Source: Bacteroides luti | GTDB lineage: Bacteria; Bacteroidota; Bacteroidia; Bacteroidales; Bacteroidaceae | Direction of reading: 5' to 3' | NCBI RefSeq assembly: GCF_900128905.1 | Contig: NZ_FQTV01000015.1 | Coordinates: 38,739-102,738, forward strand | DNA: 64,000 nt | Shown here: positions 55,032-63,956 of the stretch, one piece after another | Layout of the letters: every line of letters begins with the position of its first letter | How positions within the stretch are numbered: position 1 is the stretch's first letter | Translations under genes and position numbers: made by a program | The notes under the pieces: generated by a model | What the model was told of the DNA's origin: nothing | Seen by the model: the letters and a program-made list of their open reading frames with translations, nothing else | Databases searched by the model: none

Positions 55032-56165
55032 TTAATCCTCTACCCAAAGTAGATCGCTCATAATGCCGTCTGAAATAAAAATGCCCTCTTTCGATAAGAA
55101 CAGAGTATTATCCCTGATCTCCAGTTTACCTGAATCGAGATAGGTTTGTGCGTTTTCAAGACAATATTGCTTGAACTCTGTACCAAATTCTTCCTCAAGA
55201 CGATTTAAGGACAATCCCCACATGGTGCGAAGCGATGTAATTACAAAATCATTGTATCGGGTAGTAACGTTCAGTTCTTCTATTTCAAAATCAGGAATTC
55301 CCTTTTCTATTCCGGCTATATATTTGTCGAGTGATGAAACATTCCATTGACGGGTACTTCCATTAAAAGAGTGTGCGGAAGGTCCGCATCCCAGATATTT
55401 TTTGCCTGTCCAGTAGCTTGAGTTGTGTTGCGAATACATATCCGGTTTACAGAAGTTGGAAATTTCGTAATGCTGAAATCCGGCTTTAGTAAGTCGGTCT
55501 ATCATCAATGCAAAGAAGTCAACACTAGATTCTTCATCCACTTCTTCAACTTTATGCTTTTGTAGCATTTCATAAAGAGGCGTTCCTTCTTCGTATATTA
55601 AATGATACGCTGAAATATGTTCCACGTTAAGGTTGACAGCTTGCTCCAGATCTGCTTCCCAACTCTCCGGAGTTTCTCCCGGCAAACCGTACATCAGGTC
55701 AATACTTATATTCTGAAATCCGGCCATTCGGCATTCCTTTACAGCACTTATAGCTTGTTCGGCAGTATGTCGCCGCTTTAGCAACCGCAAAGTCTGTTCA
55801 TTAAATGTTTGTATGCCAATACTTATGCGGTTAAAAGGAAGAGATGACAGCATTTTTATATATTCCGGAGTCAGATCGTCTGGGTTGGCTTCAAGCGTAA
55901 TCTCTTCGCAGTTCCCCAGATTGTATTCTCTCTCAATTGTTTCAAATATCTTTTCAAAATTTTCTTTAGATAATTGAGAAGGAGTGCCTCCTCCGAAATA
56001 GATTGTCTCAACCGGCTCGTTATCCAAATAAGATTTCCGAAGTTCTAATTCCCTGCAAAGTGCCGAAACATAACGGTCGGCCATTTCACTCCTTGTGGTG
56101 GAATAAAAATCGCAGTATATGCAGCGGGTTTTGCAAAAAGGAATATGTAAGTAGATGCCGGCCAT
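55032..56165 (-). CDS. hemW: Radical SAM heme-binding protein HemW
   Basis: A 377-residue radical SAM protein of the HemW group, which binds and may transfer heme. It has the 4Fe-4S motif Cys11-x3-Cys15-x2-Cys18 followed by Asp-Phe (FCKTRCIYCDFY), whereas true coproporphyrinogen dehydrogenase HemN has CxxxCxxCxC. The HemW mark HNSSYW is present (about 260). It is often misnamed coproporphyrinogen III oxidase. Met at 56165 (MAGIYLHIPF) is the family start. First gene of hemW-lysO. Confidence 0.92.
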   Translation of the reverse strand: MAGIYLHIPFCKTRCIYCDFYSTTRSEMADRYVSALCRELELRKSYLDNEPVETIYFGGGTPSQLSKENFEKIFETIEREYNLGNCEEITLEANPDDLTPEYIKMLSSLPFNRISIGIQTFNEQTLRLLKRRHTAEQAISAVKECRMAGFQNISIDLMYGLPGETPESWEADLEQAVNLNVEHISAYHLIYEEGTPLYEMLQKHKVEEVDEESSVDFFALMIDRLTKAGFQHYEISNFCKPDMYSQHNSSYWTGKKYLGCGPSAHSFNGSTRQWNVSSLDKYIAGIEKGIPDFEIEELNVTTRYNDFVITSLRTMWGLSLNRLEEEFGTEFKQYCLENAQTYLDSGKLEIRDNTLFLSKEGIFISDGIMSDLLWVED

Positions 56166-56274
56166 ATTTATTAATTTTTCTGAATGCAAAAATAAGGCTT
56201 ATTTGCTAAAATAACGATATTGTAAGACCTTTTAAATTTCTAAAACTAAATACTTAAGGAATTATTAACCAGGG

Positions 56275-56380
56275 TTAGACTATTTATAAGACTTATATTA
56301 TTAAAAAGGTCTACTGCTTATGCAAATAAACACTAGAGCTTAATCTTAAAAAGAGTAGACCTTATTGATAAATAGTCTAA
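56275..56380. repeat. Nested long hairpin upstream of EF-G2
   Basis: Outer arms TTAGACTATTTAT (56275-56287) and ATAAATAGTCTAA (56368-56380) are perfect complements. Inner arms AAGGTCTACT (56306-56315) and AGTAGACCTT (56354-56363) are also perfect. No T-run follows. It lies between the divergent hemW and EF-G2 genes. Confidence 0.75.
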
Positions 56381-56414
56381 TTGTTGTTTTTAAGCACTAG
56401 TTATAAATATATTT

Positions 56415-56438
56415 AACCTTAAGGTTGTGTTGCACAAC
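56415..56438. promoter_or_regulatory. Overlapping palindromes in the EF-G2 upstream region
   Basis: AACCTTAAGGTT (56415-56426) is a perfect 12-bp palindrome overlapped by GTTGTG-TTG-CACAAC (56424-56438). They lie about 30 bp upstream of a promoter-like TTG (56464-56466), 18 bp, TATAATTTG (56485-56493). This is a plausible activator site for a gene whose B. thetaiotaomicron counterpart is induced by starvation. Confidence 0.4.
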
Positions 56439-56554
56439 ATTGTTCTCTAACACGGCTAAATAATTGTTTTAGAAAATTTTAATTTATAATTTGCGCACAA
56501 GTAAAAAGGTATGCGTTAAACATATCCGAGTTAATAATTTAAATCTTATATATT

Positions 56555-58714
56555 ATGAAAGTATATCAGACTAATGAAATTAAGAACATAGCCTTGTTAG
56601 GTAGTTCTGGCTCTGGGAAAACCACTCTCGTTGAAGCGATGCTATTCGAGAGTGGTATTATAAAACGTAGAGGAAGCATCGCCGCAAAAAACACAGTTAG
56701 CGATTACTTTCCTGTAGAACAGGAATATGGCTATTCTGTGTTTTCTACTGTTTTCCATACCGAATGGAACGGGAAAAAATTGAATATGATTGATTGTCCC
56801 GGTTCAGACGATTTTGTTGGCGGAGCTGTTACAGCTTTGAATGTTACAGATACTGCAATTATTTTAATAAACGGTCAGTATGGCGTTGAAGTTGGTACCC
56901 AAAACCATTTCCGTTATACTGAAAAATTTGAAAAACCTGTAATCTTCCTCGTTAATCAGCTTGATAATGATAAGTGTGATTACGACAATGTTCTTGAACA
57001 ATTAAAAGATGCCTACGGTCCTAAAGTAGTGCCAATTCAATATCCTTTATCCTGCGGTCCGGGTTTCAACTCTCTGATTGATGTGCTTTTGATGAAAAAA
57101 TATACGTGGCCCCCTGAAGGTGGTGCGCCTACAATAGAAGAAATTCCGGCTGAGGAGATGGATAAGGCAATGGAAATGCATAAAGCATTGGTTGAAGCAG
57201 CTGCCGAAAATGATGAAAGCCTGATGGAGAAATTCTTCGAAAAGGAAACTTTGGAACCCGACGAAATGCGTTTAGGTATTCGTGAAGGATTAGTAACACG
57301 CGGTATTTTCCCTGTTTTCTGTGTTTGCGCCGGAAAAGATATGGGCGTTCGCCGATTGATGGAATTCCTTGGTAACGTAGTACCTTACGTTTCTGATATG
57401 CCTAAAGTAACCAATACGGAAGGAAAAGAAATTGCACCGGATGTTAACGGACCTACTTCTCTCTACTTCTTTAAAACAAGTGTGGAACCACATATTGGCG
57501 AAGTTTCTTACTTCAAAGTGATGAGTGGAAAAGTGAAAGAAGGGGATGACCTGACTAATGCCGACAGAGGTTCTAAGGAACGTATTGCTCAGATGTTTGT
57601 TGTTGCCGGTGCTAACCGTATAAAGGTTGAAGAACTTCAGGCTGGTGATATCGGTGCTACCGTGAAACTGAAAGATGTGAAGACTGGCAATACATTGAAT
57701 GGAAGGGATTGCGATAATAAATTTAACTTCATAAAATACCCTAACTCAAGATATACCCGAGCTATAAAACCGTTGAATGAAGCCGATACCGAGAAAATGA
57801 TGAGTATCCTAAACCGTATGCGTGAGGAAGATCCTACATGGGTTATCGAACAGTCAAAAGAGTTGAGGCAGACTCTGGTTCATGGTCAGGGGGAATTCCA
57901 CCTTCGTACACTGAAATGGCGTTTGGAGAATAATGAAAAACTAATGATTAAATACGAGGAACCTCGGATTCCTTATCGTGAAACTATCACTAAAGCAGCA
58001 CGTGCCGATTATCGACATAAGAAACAATCTGGTGGTGCCGGACAATTTGGTGAAGTGCATCTTATTATTGAGCCTTACAAAGAAGGAATGCCTGTGCCAG
58101 ATACTTATAAGTTTAATGGACAGGAATTTAAAATCTCAGTAAAAGGAACTGAAGAAGTGGCATTGGAATGGGGTGGCAAATTAGTGTTCATTAACAGTAT
58201 TGTGGGTGGATCTATCGATACTCGTTTTATGCCTGCTATCTTAAAAGGAATCATGTCCAGAATGGAGCAGGGACCGCTTACCGGATCTTATGCACGTGAT
58301 GTTCGTGTTATTGTTTACGACGGTAAAATGCACCCGGTAGACTCTAATGAAATTTCCTTTATGCTTGCCGGTCGAAATGCTTTCAGTGAAGCGTTTAAAA
58401 ATGCAGGACCAAAGATTCTTGAGCCTATTTACGATGTGGAAGTATTTGTTCCGAGTGACAAGATGGGTGATGTAATGGGCGATTTGCAAGGACGCCGTGC
58501 CATGATTATGGGTATGAGCAGTGAAAAGGGATTTGAAAAGCTGGTTGCGAAAGTTCCACTGAAAGAAATGTCCTCTTATTCAACTTCGCTTAGTTCTCTT
58601 ACTGGCGGCCGGGCTTCATTTATTATGAAATTTGCTAGTTATGAGCTTGTTCCGAGCGATGTTCAGGATAAGTTAATCAAAGATCATGAAGCAAAACAAG
58701 TGAAAGAAGAATAA
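56555..58714 (+). CDS. fusA2: EF-G paralogue of the EF-G2 type, catalytic His replaced by Ser
   Basis: A 719-residue translation elongation factor G homologue that would bind the ribosome and promote translocation. G1 is GSSGSGKTT (16-24). G3 reads DCPGSDDF (80-87) where EF-G has DTPGHVDF, so the His that promotes GTP hydrolysis is Ser84. G4 is NQLD instead of NKxD. Domains II-V are complete (SGGAGQFGEVHLIIEPY in domain IV). The B. thetaiotaomicron EF-G2 is reported to support translation without ribosome-stimulated GTP hydrolysis and to be made on carbon starvation; this gene looks like its orthologue. It is not in a str operon. Confidence 0.93.
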   Translation: MKVYQTNEIKNIALLGSSGSGKTTLVEAMLFESGIIKRRGSIAAKNTVSDYFPVEQEYGYSVFSTVFHTEWNGKKLNMIDCPGSDDFVGGAVTALNVTDTAIILINGQYGVEVGTQNHFRYTEKFEKPVIFLVNQLDNDKCDYDNVLEQLKDAYGPKVVPIQYPLSCGPGFNSLIDVLLMKKYTWPPEGGAPTIEEIPAEEMDKAMEMHKALVEAAAENDESLMEKFFEKETLEPDEMRLGIREGLVTRGIFPVFCVCAGKDMGVRRLMEFLGNVVPYVSDMPKVTNTEGKEIAPDVNGPTSLYFFKTSVEPHIGEVSYFKVMSGKVKEGDDLTNADRGSKERIAQMFVVAGANRIKVEELQAGDIGATVKLKDVKTGNTLNGRDCDNKFNFIKYPNSRYTRAIKPLNEADTEKMMSILNRMREEDPTWVIEQSKELRQTLVHGQGEFHLRTLKWRLENNEKLMIKYEEPRIPYRETITKAARADYRHKKQSGGAGQFGEVHLIIEPYKEGMPVPDTYKFNGQEFKISVKGTEEVALEWGGKLVFINSIVGGSIDTRFMPAILKGIMSRMEQGPLTGSYARDVRVIVYDGKMHPVDSNEISFMLAGRNAFSEAFKNAGPKILEPIYDVEVFVPSDKMGDVMGDLQGRRAMIMGMSSEKGFEKLVAKVPLKEMSSYSTSLSSLTGGRASFIMKFASYELVPSDVQDKLIKDHEAKQVKEE

Positions 58715-58738
58715 AACAGATTCAATATTAAAAGGATT

Positions 58739-58778
58739 AAAGTCGTCGTTTATACATATATTCGGCGACTTTTTTTTA
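58739..58778 (+). terminator. Intrinsic terminator of EF-G2
   Basis: AAGTCGTCG (from 58739) pairs with CGGCGACTT (58763-58771) with one wobble, followed by eight T. It lies about 25 bp after the stop. Confidence 0.8.
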
Positions 58779-58829
58779 ACAATGATTGATAAATTCATCT
58801 TTTTTATAGTAAAATACTTAATTTTATAT

Positions 58830-58837
58830 TATTTTTG
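58830..58837 (+). promoter_or_regulatory. Putative -7 box of rprXY
   Basis: TATTTTTG matches TAnnTTTG about 138 bp before the rprX ATG at 58975. No suitable -33 box is visible. Confidence 0.35.
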
Positions 58838-58974
58838 CAACTAAACAAGCACTAATATTGTTGTAATATACAAAATATTAATTAAAATGTGCTGTTCGGT
58901 TAATTATAGACAACACTCCGTTAAAACAGGTTAATCCGCTTTGAGTGTTAATTTAGGGATGTTAAATTTGTTGT

Positions 58975-60525
58975 ATGAAAAAATCAACAATCTGGATATT
59001 AGGTATTGTGATGGGGCTTTCTTTTCTTAGCTTACTTTACCTTCAGGTAAGCTATATCGAAGAGATGGTCAAAATGCGTAACGAACAATTTGATGAATCG
59101 GTAAAAAGAAGTTTGTATCAGGTTTCTAAGAATTTGGAATACGACGAAACTCTGAGATATCTCGAAAAAGATGTGGCTGAGACAGAGCGTGTTGCTCTAA
59201 GTTCTCAGGCTGTTCCACAGTCGGTTGCTGTTGAAAATGATAAAGAAGTAGAGGCACATCATTATGATATATCTTCTCCTTCTTCGGATTTTGAATTGAA
59301 AACAACGATGACAAAGCCTTCAGGGTTGCCTAAGGCAATGATCTCAAGAAAGCATGGAGAAAATAATATACTTCAAACGTCAAAGTCGCTGCAGGAAGCT
59401 ATAAAAAACAGATACCTGCATCAAAGAGTTCTGCTGGATGAAGTAGTATTGAATATTCTCTATAAGTCAAGTGATAAAGCATTAAGTGAACGTGTTAATT
59501 TCAAAAACCTGGATGGGTATCTGAAATCCGAGTTTGTTAATAACGGAATTGATATTCCTTATCACTTTACGGTTACAGATAAAGATGGGCGAGAGGCATA
59601 CAGATGTCCCGATTATGAAGATGTAGGAAGTGAGAATTCGTATACGCAAATTCTTTTTCCTAACGATCCACCGTCAAGAATTAGTTTTGTGAAGGTACAT
59701 TTTCCTTCAAGGCAGGATTATATTTTTGATTCCATTAGCTTTATGCTTCCATCTTTAGCATTTACATTGGTATTGCTTATCACATTTATCTTTACCATTT
59801 ATATTGCTTTCAGACAGAAGAAGCTGACAGAGATGAAGAATGATTTTATCAACAATATGACTCATGAGTTTAAAACGCCTATATCGACAATTTCTCTTGC
59901 TGCTCAAATGTTGAAAGATCCGGCAGTGGGTAAATCTCCGCAAATGTTCCAGCATATATCGGGCGTGATAAATGATGAAACAAAACGGTTGAGGTTCCAG
60001 GTTGAAAAGGTGCTTCAGATGTCAATGTTCGAACGTCAGAAGGCAACGCTGAAGATGAAAGAGGTTGATGCAAACGATTTGATTTCGGGAGTTATTAACA
60101 CCTTTACCCTAAAGGTAGAGAAATATAACGGAAAGATCACCGCTGATTTAAAAGCTGAAGATCCTAATATATTTGTGGATGAGATGCATTTTACAAATGT
60201 GATCTTTAATTTGATGGATAATGCTGTGAAATATAAGAAGCCGGAAGATGATTTGTTGCTTACAGTAACCACCTGGAACGAACCGGGTAAGTTATGTGTT
60301 TCTATTGCAGATAATGGTATCGGGATAAGGAAAGAAGATCTGAAAAAGATATTTGATAAATTCTATCGTGTTCATACCGGTAACTTGCACGATGTAAAAG
60401 GATTTGGACTGGGATTAGCTTATGTAAAAAAAATAATTCAGGATCACAAGGGAACCATACGGATTGAAAGTGAACCTGGAGTGGGAAGTAAATTTATAAT
60501 TGTATTACCTTTACTAAATAATTAA
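58975..60525 (+). CDS. rprX: Sensor histidine kinase, RprX type
   Basis: A 516-residue membrane sensor kinase. TM1 (about 7-25) and TM2 (about 261-284) bracket a periplasmic sensor region. The HisKA box is NNMTHEFKTPISTISLAAQM. The HATPase has NLMDNAVKY (N), DNGIGI (G1) and GFGLGLAYV (G2). Length, architecture and its near-identical partner regulator match the RprX-RprY pair described in Bacteroides fragilis. Signal unknown. The regulator starts 4 bp downstream. Confidence 0.88.
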   Translation: MKKSTIWILGIVMGLSFLSLLYLQVSYIEEMVKMRNEQFDESVKRSLYQVSKNLEYDETLRYLEKDVAETERVALSSQAVPQSVAVENDKEVEAHHYDISSPSSDFELKTTMTKPSGLPKAMISRKHGENNILQTSKSLQEAIKNRYLHQRVLLDEVVLNILYKSSDKALSERVNFKNLDGYLKSEFVNNGIDIPYHFTVTDKDGREAYRCPDYEDVGSENSYTQILFPNDPPSRISFVKVHFPSRQDYIFDSISFMLPSLAFTLVLLITFIFTIYIAFRQKKLTEMKNDFINNMTHEFKTPISTISLAAQMLKDPAVGKSPQMFQHISGVINDETKRLRFQVEKVLQMSMFERQKATLKMKEVDANDLISGVINTFTLKVEKYNGKITADLKAEDPNIFVDEMHFTNVIFNLMDNAVKYKKPEDDLLLTVTTWNEPGKLCVSIADNGIGIRKEDLKKIFDKFYRVHTGNLHDVKGFGLGLAYVKKIIQDHKGTIRIESEPGVGSKFIIVLPLLNN

Positions 60526-60529
60526 TAAT

Positions 60530-61231
60530 ATGGACGAGAAAATGCGTATTTTATTATGCGAAGATGATGAGAATCTTGGCATGCTTTTGAGAGAATATTT
60601 GCAAGCTAAAGGATATTCTGCAGAGCTATATCCTGATGGGGAGGCTGGTTATAAGGCATTTTTGAAGAATAAGTATGATTTATGCGTATTTGATGTTATG
60701 ATGCCTAAGAAAGATGGATTTACTTTGGCACAAGAAGTTCGTGCTGCCAACGCTGAAATTCCTATTATATTCTTAACAGCAAAAACACTCAAAGATGATA
60801 TACTTGAAGGCTTCAAAATAGGAGCTGACGACTATTTGACCAAACCATTCAGTATGGAAGAACTTACTTTCAGAATTGAAGCAATCCTGAGAAGAGTAAG
60901 AGGTAAAAAGAATAAAGAAAGTAATGTTTATAAGATTGGTAAGTTTATTTTTGATACACAAAAACAAATCTTATCTATTGATGGCAAACAGACTAAGCTA
61001 ACAACAAAGGAATCAGAATTACTTGGTCTTCTTTGCGCTCATGCTAACGAGATTTTGCAAAGAGATTTTGCCTTGAAAACAATCTGGATTGATGATAATT
61101 ATTTCAATGCAAGAAGTATGGATGTATATATCACAAAACTTCGTAAGCATTTGAAGGAAGATGAATCAATTGAGATTATCAATATCCATGGAAAAGGATA
61201 TAAACTGATTACTCCTGAAGCTGAAGTATAA
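60530..61231 (+). CDS. rprY: Response regulator, RprY type (OmpR/PhoB family)
   Basis: A 233-residue regulator. Receiver: acidic Glu11-Asp12-Asp13, phosphoacceptor Asp55 (LCVFDVMMPKKDG), Thr83 and Lys105 (DDYLTKPF). The C-terminal winged helix (LTTKESELLGLLCAHANEIL, then SMDVYITKLRKHL and HGKGYKL) is OmpR-like. The sequence is as I recall B. fragilis RprY, which affects redox and tetracycline-resistance related promoters. Followed by a terminator at 61251-61280. Confidence 0.92.
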   Translation: MDEKMRILLCEDDENLGMLLREYLQAKGYSAELYPDGEAGYKAFLKNKYDLCVFDVMMPKKDGFTLAQEVRAANAEIPIIFLTAKTLKDDILEGFKIGADDYLTKPFSMEELTFRIEAILRRVRGKKNKESNVYKIGKFIFDTQKQILSIDGKQTKLTTKESELLGLLCAHANEILQRDFALKTIWIDDNYFNARSMDVYITKLRKHLKEDESIEIINIHGKGYKLITPEAEV

Positions 61232-61250
61232 TTAAACAACACATATATTT

Positions 61251-61284
61251 AAGGAGTTGTCCAGCAAATGGGCAGCTCTTGTTG
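61251..61284 (+). terminator. Intrinsic terminator of rprXY
   Basis: AAGGAGTTGTCC (61251-61262) pairs with GGGCAGCTCTT (61270-61280) with two wobbles, followed by a T/G-rich run. Confidence 0.65.
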
Positions 61285-61348
61285 TTTATTACGGATTCTA
61301 AAGTAATTCCCATTAAAAGGATTGTAAGGTAAAAGTAGTGAAGAATAA

Positions 61349-61476
61349 TATTTTTGGTGGGAAATGTTTCTCTGTTAGCACAAAGAAATACATCAATTAT
61401 TATAATGACGATAGAATCTAACTGAGATTATAACGAAAGAGTCCGGTATTTTACCAGACTCTTTCGTTATAATTTT
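61349..61476 (+). ncRNA. Candidate small RNA between rprY and a MarR gene
   Basis: A -7-like TATTTTTG (61349-61356) is followed about 75 nt later by an 18-bp hairpin (61431-61448 / 61452-61469, one mismatch) and a T-rich run on the plus strand. The hairpin lies beyond the rprXY terminator and belongs to no plus-strand gene. An AATCT/AGATT mini-hairpin lies just before it. It could instead be a terminator for the convergent MarR gene. Confidence 0.3.
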
Positions 61477-61546
61477 ATTAATCCATATAACTTTTTGGGG
61501 TTAGATCATTTTGTATAGCTCCTTTTTATTTTTATATCATATAGAA

Positions 61547-61993
61547 CTAGTCCTTAGTATTATGGAATATGGCACGAAGCACTTCTTGACTTATTTCTAA
61601 ATCTTTTAGTTGTATACCGTATAACGCTTCTTTTAATGTCAATGCTGCAACCAGCCTTGTTTTTTCTTCTATTTCACGCCCGGTTTTTGTGAGGTGTATA
61701 AGGTTTGTCCTACGGTCTTTTTTATCAGATATACGTACCACAAGGTGTTGCTTTTCCATATTGTCGATTAAACGAGTCATGCTTGGCTTGTCCTTAAAGG
61801 TTGCATTACACAACTCTTGCTGGGTAACTCCATCTTTTTCCCATAAGAAGATTAGCACAGTCCACTGTTCTGGACTGATATCTAGATTGTTCTGTCTAAA
61901 ATTACGGGACAATTTCCTGTTTATAGCTGCCGAAACTTTGCCATTTAGTATGGCGAAAATTAGCTGAATATCAAAATTGAATTGTTCTATCAT
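61547..61993 (-). CDS. MarR-family transcriptional regulator
   Basis: A 148-residue winged-helix regulator. The MarR fold is clear: LDISPEQWTVLIFLWEKDGV, TQQELCNATFKDKPSMTRLI (recognition helix) and the wing DKKDRRTNLIHLTKTGREI. MarR proteins often sense phenolics or oxidants, or control transporters. It is alone, divergent from rpsF, so its target may be elsewhere or itself. Met at 61993 (MIEQFNFDIQL) is preferred; the frame extends to 62020. Start-proximal DNA is AT-rich. Confidence 0.88.
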   Translation of the reverse strand: MIEQFNFDIQLIFAILNGKVSAAINRKLSRNFRQNNLDISPEQWTVLIFLWEKDGVTQQELCNATFKDKPSMTRLIDNMEKQHLVVRISDKKDRRTNLIHLTKTGREIEEKTRLVAALTLKEALYGIQLKDLEISQEVLRAIFHNTKD

Positions 61994-62094
61994 GAAATTA
62001 TTGTTTAAACAACTTTGCAAATATAATATTCTTATTTTAAAATATAAATGCTGCTAGGTGAAAAAACGATAAAATTAAAAAAGAATTAAAATGG

Positions 62095-62125
62095 TTTGTG
62101 GTTAAGAATTAAATGTTTACCTTTG
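62095..62125 (+). promoter_or_regulatory. Consensus promoter of rpsF-rpsR-rplI
   Basis: TTTG (62095-62098), 19-bp spacer, TACCTTTG (62118-62125): an exact match to the Bacteroides major-sigma consensus. Predicted leader about 38 nt to the rpsF ATG at 62170. Confidence 0.8.
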
Positions 62126-62169
62126 CACACTCAATAAAAACAAGTATTTATTTTATTAATTAAACGAGT

Positions 62170-62514
62170 ATGAATCAATACGAAACCGTTTTCATTTTAA
62201 CTCCCGTTTTATCTGATGTTCAGATGAAGGAAGCGGTAGAAAAATTCAAAGCTGTTCTTCAAGCTGAAGGAGCTGAGATTATCAATGAAGAAAATTGGGG
62301 ACTTAAGAAATTGGCTTACCCAATTCAGAAAAAGTCAACTGGTTTTTATCAGTTAGTAGAATTCAACGCTGAACCTACAGTAGTTGAAAAGTTGGAAATT
62401 GCTTTCCGTCGTGATGAAAAAGTTATCCGTTTCTTGACTTTCAGAATGGATAAATATGCTGCTGAATACGCTGCTAAGAGAAGACATGTAAAATTAACAA
62501 AAAAGGAGGATTAA
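62170..62514 (+). CDS. rpsF: 30S ribosomal protein S6
   Basis: A 114-residue S6, which binds S18 and the central domain of 16S r[19 protein letters not shown] is the family start; [23 protein letters not shown] and [18 protein letters not shown] are conserved blocks. Its last codons contain the Shine-Dalgarno sequence for rpsR. Confidence 0.98.
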   Translation: MNQYETVFILTPVLSDVQMKEAVEKFKAVLQAEGAEIINEENWGLKKLAYPIQKKSTGFYQLVEFNAEPTVVEKLEIAFRRDEKVIRFLTFRMDKYAAEYAAKRRHVKLTKKED

Positions 62515-62516
62515 TC

Positions 62517-62789
62517 ATGGCACAACAAACTCAATCGGAAATCAGATATTTGACTCCACCTTCAGTAGACGTTAAGAAGAAAAAATATTGTCGTTTCAAA
62601 AAAAGCGGTATCAGATATATCGACTACAAAGATCCTGAATTCTTGAAAAAATTCTTAAACGAACAAGGAAAGATTCTTCCTCGTCGTATTACTGGTACTT
62701 CTTTGAAGTTCCAACGTAGAATTGCACAAGCAGTTAAGAGAGCACGTCACTTGGCGTTATTACCATATGTAACTGACATGATGAAATAA
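62517..62789 (+). CDS. rpsR: 30S ribosomal protein S18
   Basis: A 90-residue S18. Conserved [20 protein letters not shown] and [20 protein letters not shown], then [13 protein letters not shown] strong AAGGAGGA (62503-62510) lies within the end of rpsF, 6 nt before the start, unusual in a genus that mostly lacks such sites. Confidence 0.98.
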   Translation: MAQQTQSEIRYLTPPSVDVKKKKYCRFKKSGIRYIDYKDPEFLKKFLNEQGKILPRRITGTSLKFQRRIAQAVKRARHLALLPYVTDMMK

Positions 62790-62803
62790 TAAGGAGGAAT
62801 AGT

Positions 62804-63247
62804 ATGGAAATTATATTGAAAGAAGATATCGTAAATTTGGGTTATAAGAACGACATCGTAACTGTTAAAGACGGTTATGGACGTAACTTCCTTATTCCTA
62901 CAGGAAAAGCAGTTATTGCTACTCCATCGGCTAAGAAAATGTTAGCTGAAGATTTGAAGCAACGTGCACACAAACTAGAGAAAATTAAGAATGACGCAGT
63001 AGAACTTGCTGCTAAACTTGAAGGTGTATCTCTTACAATTGCAACTAAAGTTAGCTCTACAGGTACTATTTTCGGTTCTGTTTCTAACATTCAGATTGCA
63101 GATGCATTAGCTAAGCTTGGCTTCGAAATTGATAGAAAAACTATCGTTGTTAAGGACGCTGTAAAAGAAGTTGGTTCTTACAAGGCTGTAGTTAAATTAC
63201 ACAAAGAAGTTTCTGTTGAAATTCCTTTTGAAGTAGTTGCTGAATAA
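62804..63247 (+). CDS. rplI: 50S ribosomal protein L9
   Basis: A 147-residue L9. N-domain [21 protein letters not shown], then [13 protein letters not shown]; long linker helix; C-domain with [16 protein letters not shown]. Preceded by AAGGAGGA (62791-62798) with a 5-nt gap to the ATG. Last gene of the operon, followed by a terminator. Confidence 0.98.
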   Translation: MEIILKEDIVNLGYKNDIVTVKDGYGRNFLIPTGKAVIATPSAKKMLAEDLKQRAHKLEKIKNDAVELAAKLEGVSLTIATKVSSTGTIFGSVSNIQIADALAKLGFEIDRKTIVVKDAVKEVGSYKAVVKLHKEVSVEIPFEVVAE

Positions 63248-63268
63248 TAGAATTTTATTCTAAGATAT

Positions 63269-63305
63269 AAAAGAGATCATCTCGTCGAGGTGGTCTCTTT
63301 TTTTT
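63269..63305 (+). terminator. Intrinsic terminator of rpsF-rpsR-rplI
   Basis: AAAGAGATCATCTC (ending 63283) pairs with GAGGTGGTCTCTTT (from 63287) with two wobbles, 3-nt loop, then a T-run. Confidence 0.9.
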
Positions 63306-63940
63306 GTGCAATGCTGAGTATGATTAGTAGTTAAGAGTACTATGGATTGCTGTGTTGGGTTTGGTGATTAATTATTAGCCAGAAATAAAGATGTTGGCGT
63401 GTGATAGGTTAGAAGAAGTTGAGTGATAAATTCTCGATCTGAAAGCTCTGTTTTGTTTTATTCTTATTCTGTTTGAGTGATATAACTTGTTTGTTAATGC
63501 AGGACTTCTATGTCCGAGTGATCTCTTTTCTGGTCTTATATTAAGTGTTATTTTGTATTATAGGATTTTATATACTCTTCTTAAGGGGAATTGTATGTGA
63601 AGGTTGTAGATGCCTGTCTTTTGAGTTTTTGTGATGTATAGCTGTTGTGAGTGCCATTTTATTTGCGTTCTGATGTTGTTTTATGTGAATTTAATATATC
63701 TACCAGGAAAGGATAGTGTTTGCAACTAATAGGCTGTTTAAAGTAAAAATACAGGTGTAATTATGAGGTTTGTTACCTCCTATTTCTCTTGAATAGGATA
63801 ATAGGTAAATATACCATTTTTTATTTATAGGTTTGAAATGGTATTTGCATAAAACAAGTATTAATCGGATTTTAGAGTTGATCTATTTTCTGGGGGGCGA
63901 AATAGGGCTCAGTATAAAAAGTTGTGGGATAAGTGTTAAT
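63306..63940. other. Gene-free region, rich in T and G on the plus strand
   Basis: No credible ORF on either strand. The plus strand is visibly rich in T and G and poor in C between about 63310 and 63700. Hairpins: GAGGT/ACCTC near 63760-63780 and ATACCATTT/AAATGGTAT (63811-63819, 63836-63844). Content otherwise unexplained. Confidence 0.5.
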
Positions 63941-63952
63941 TCTTTATCTTTG
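63922..63952 (+). promoter_or_regulatory. Putative promoter at the right edge
   Basis: TTG (63922-63924), 20-bp spacer, TATCTTTG (63945-63952) fit the Bacteroides consensus. The nearest ATG (63957) is so close that the transcript would have almost no leader. Confidence 0.5.
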
Positions 63953-63956
63953 AACA

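Noticed and set aside
55032..56165. Coproporphyrinogen dehydrogenase HemN
   Set aside because: Lacks the fourth Cys of the CxxxCxxCxC motif and has the HemW HNxxYW mark.
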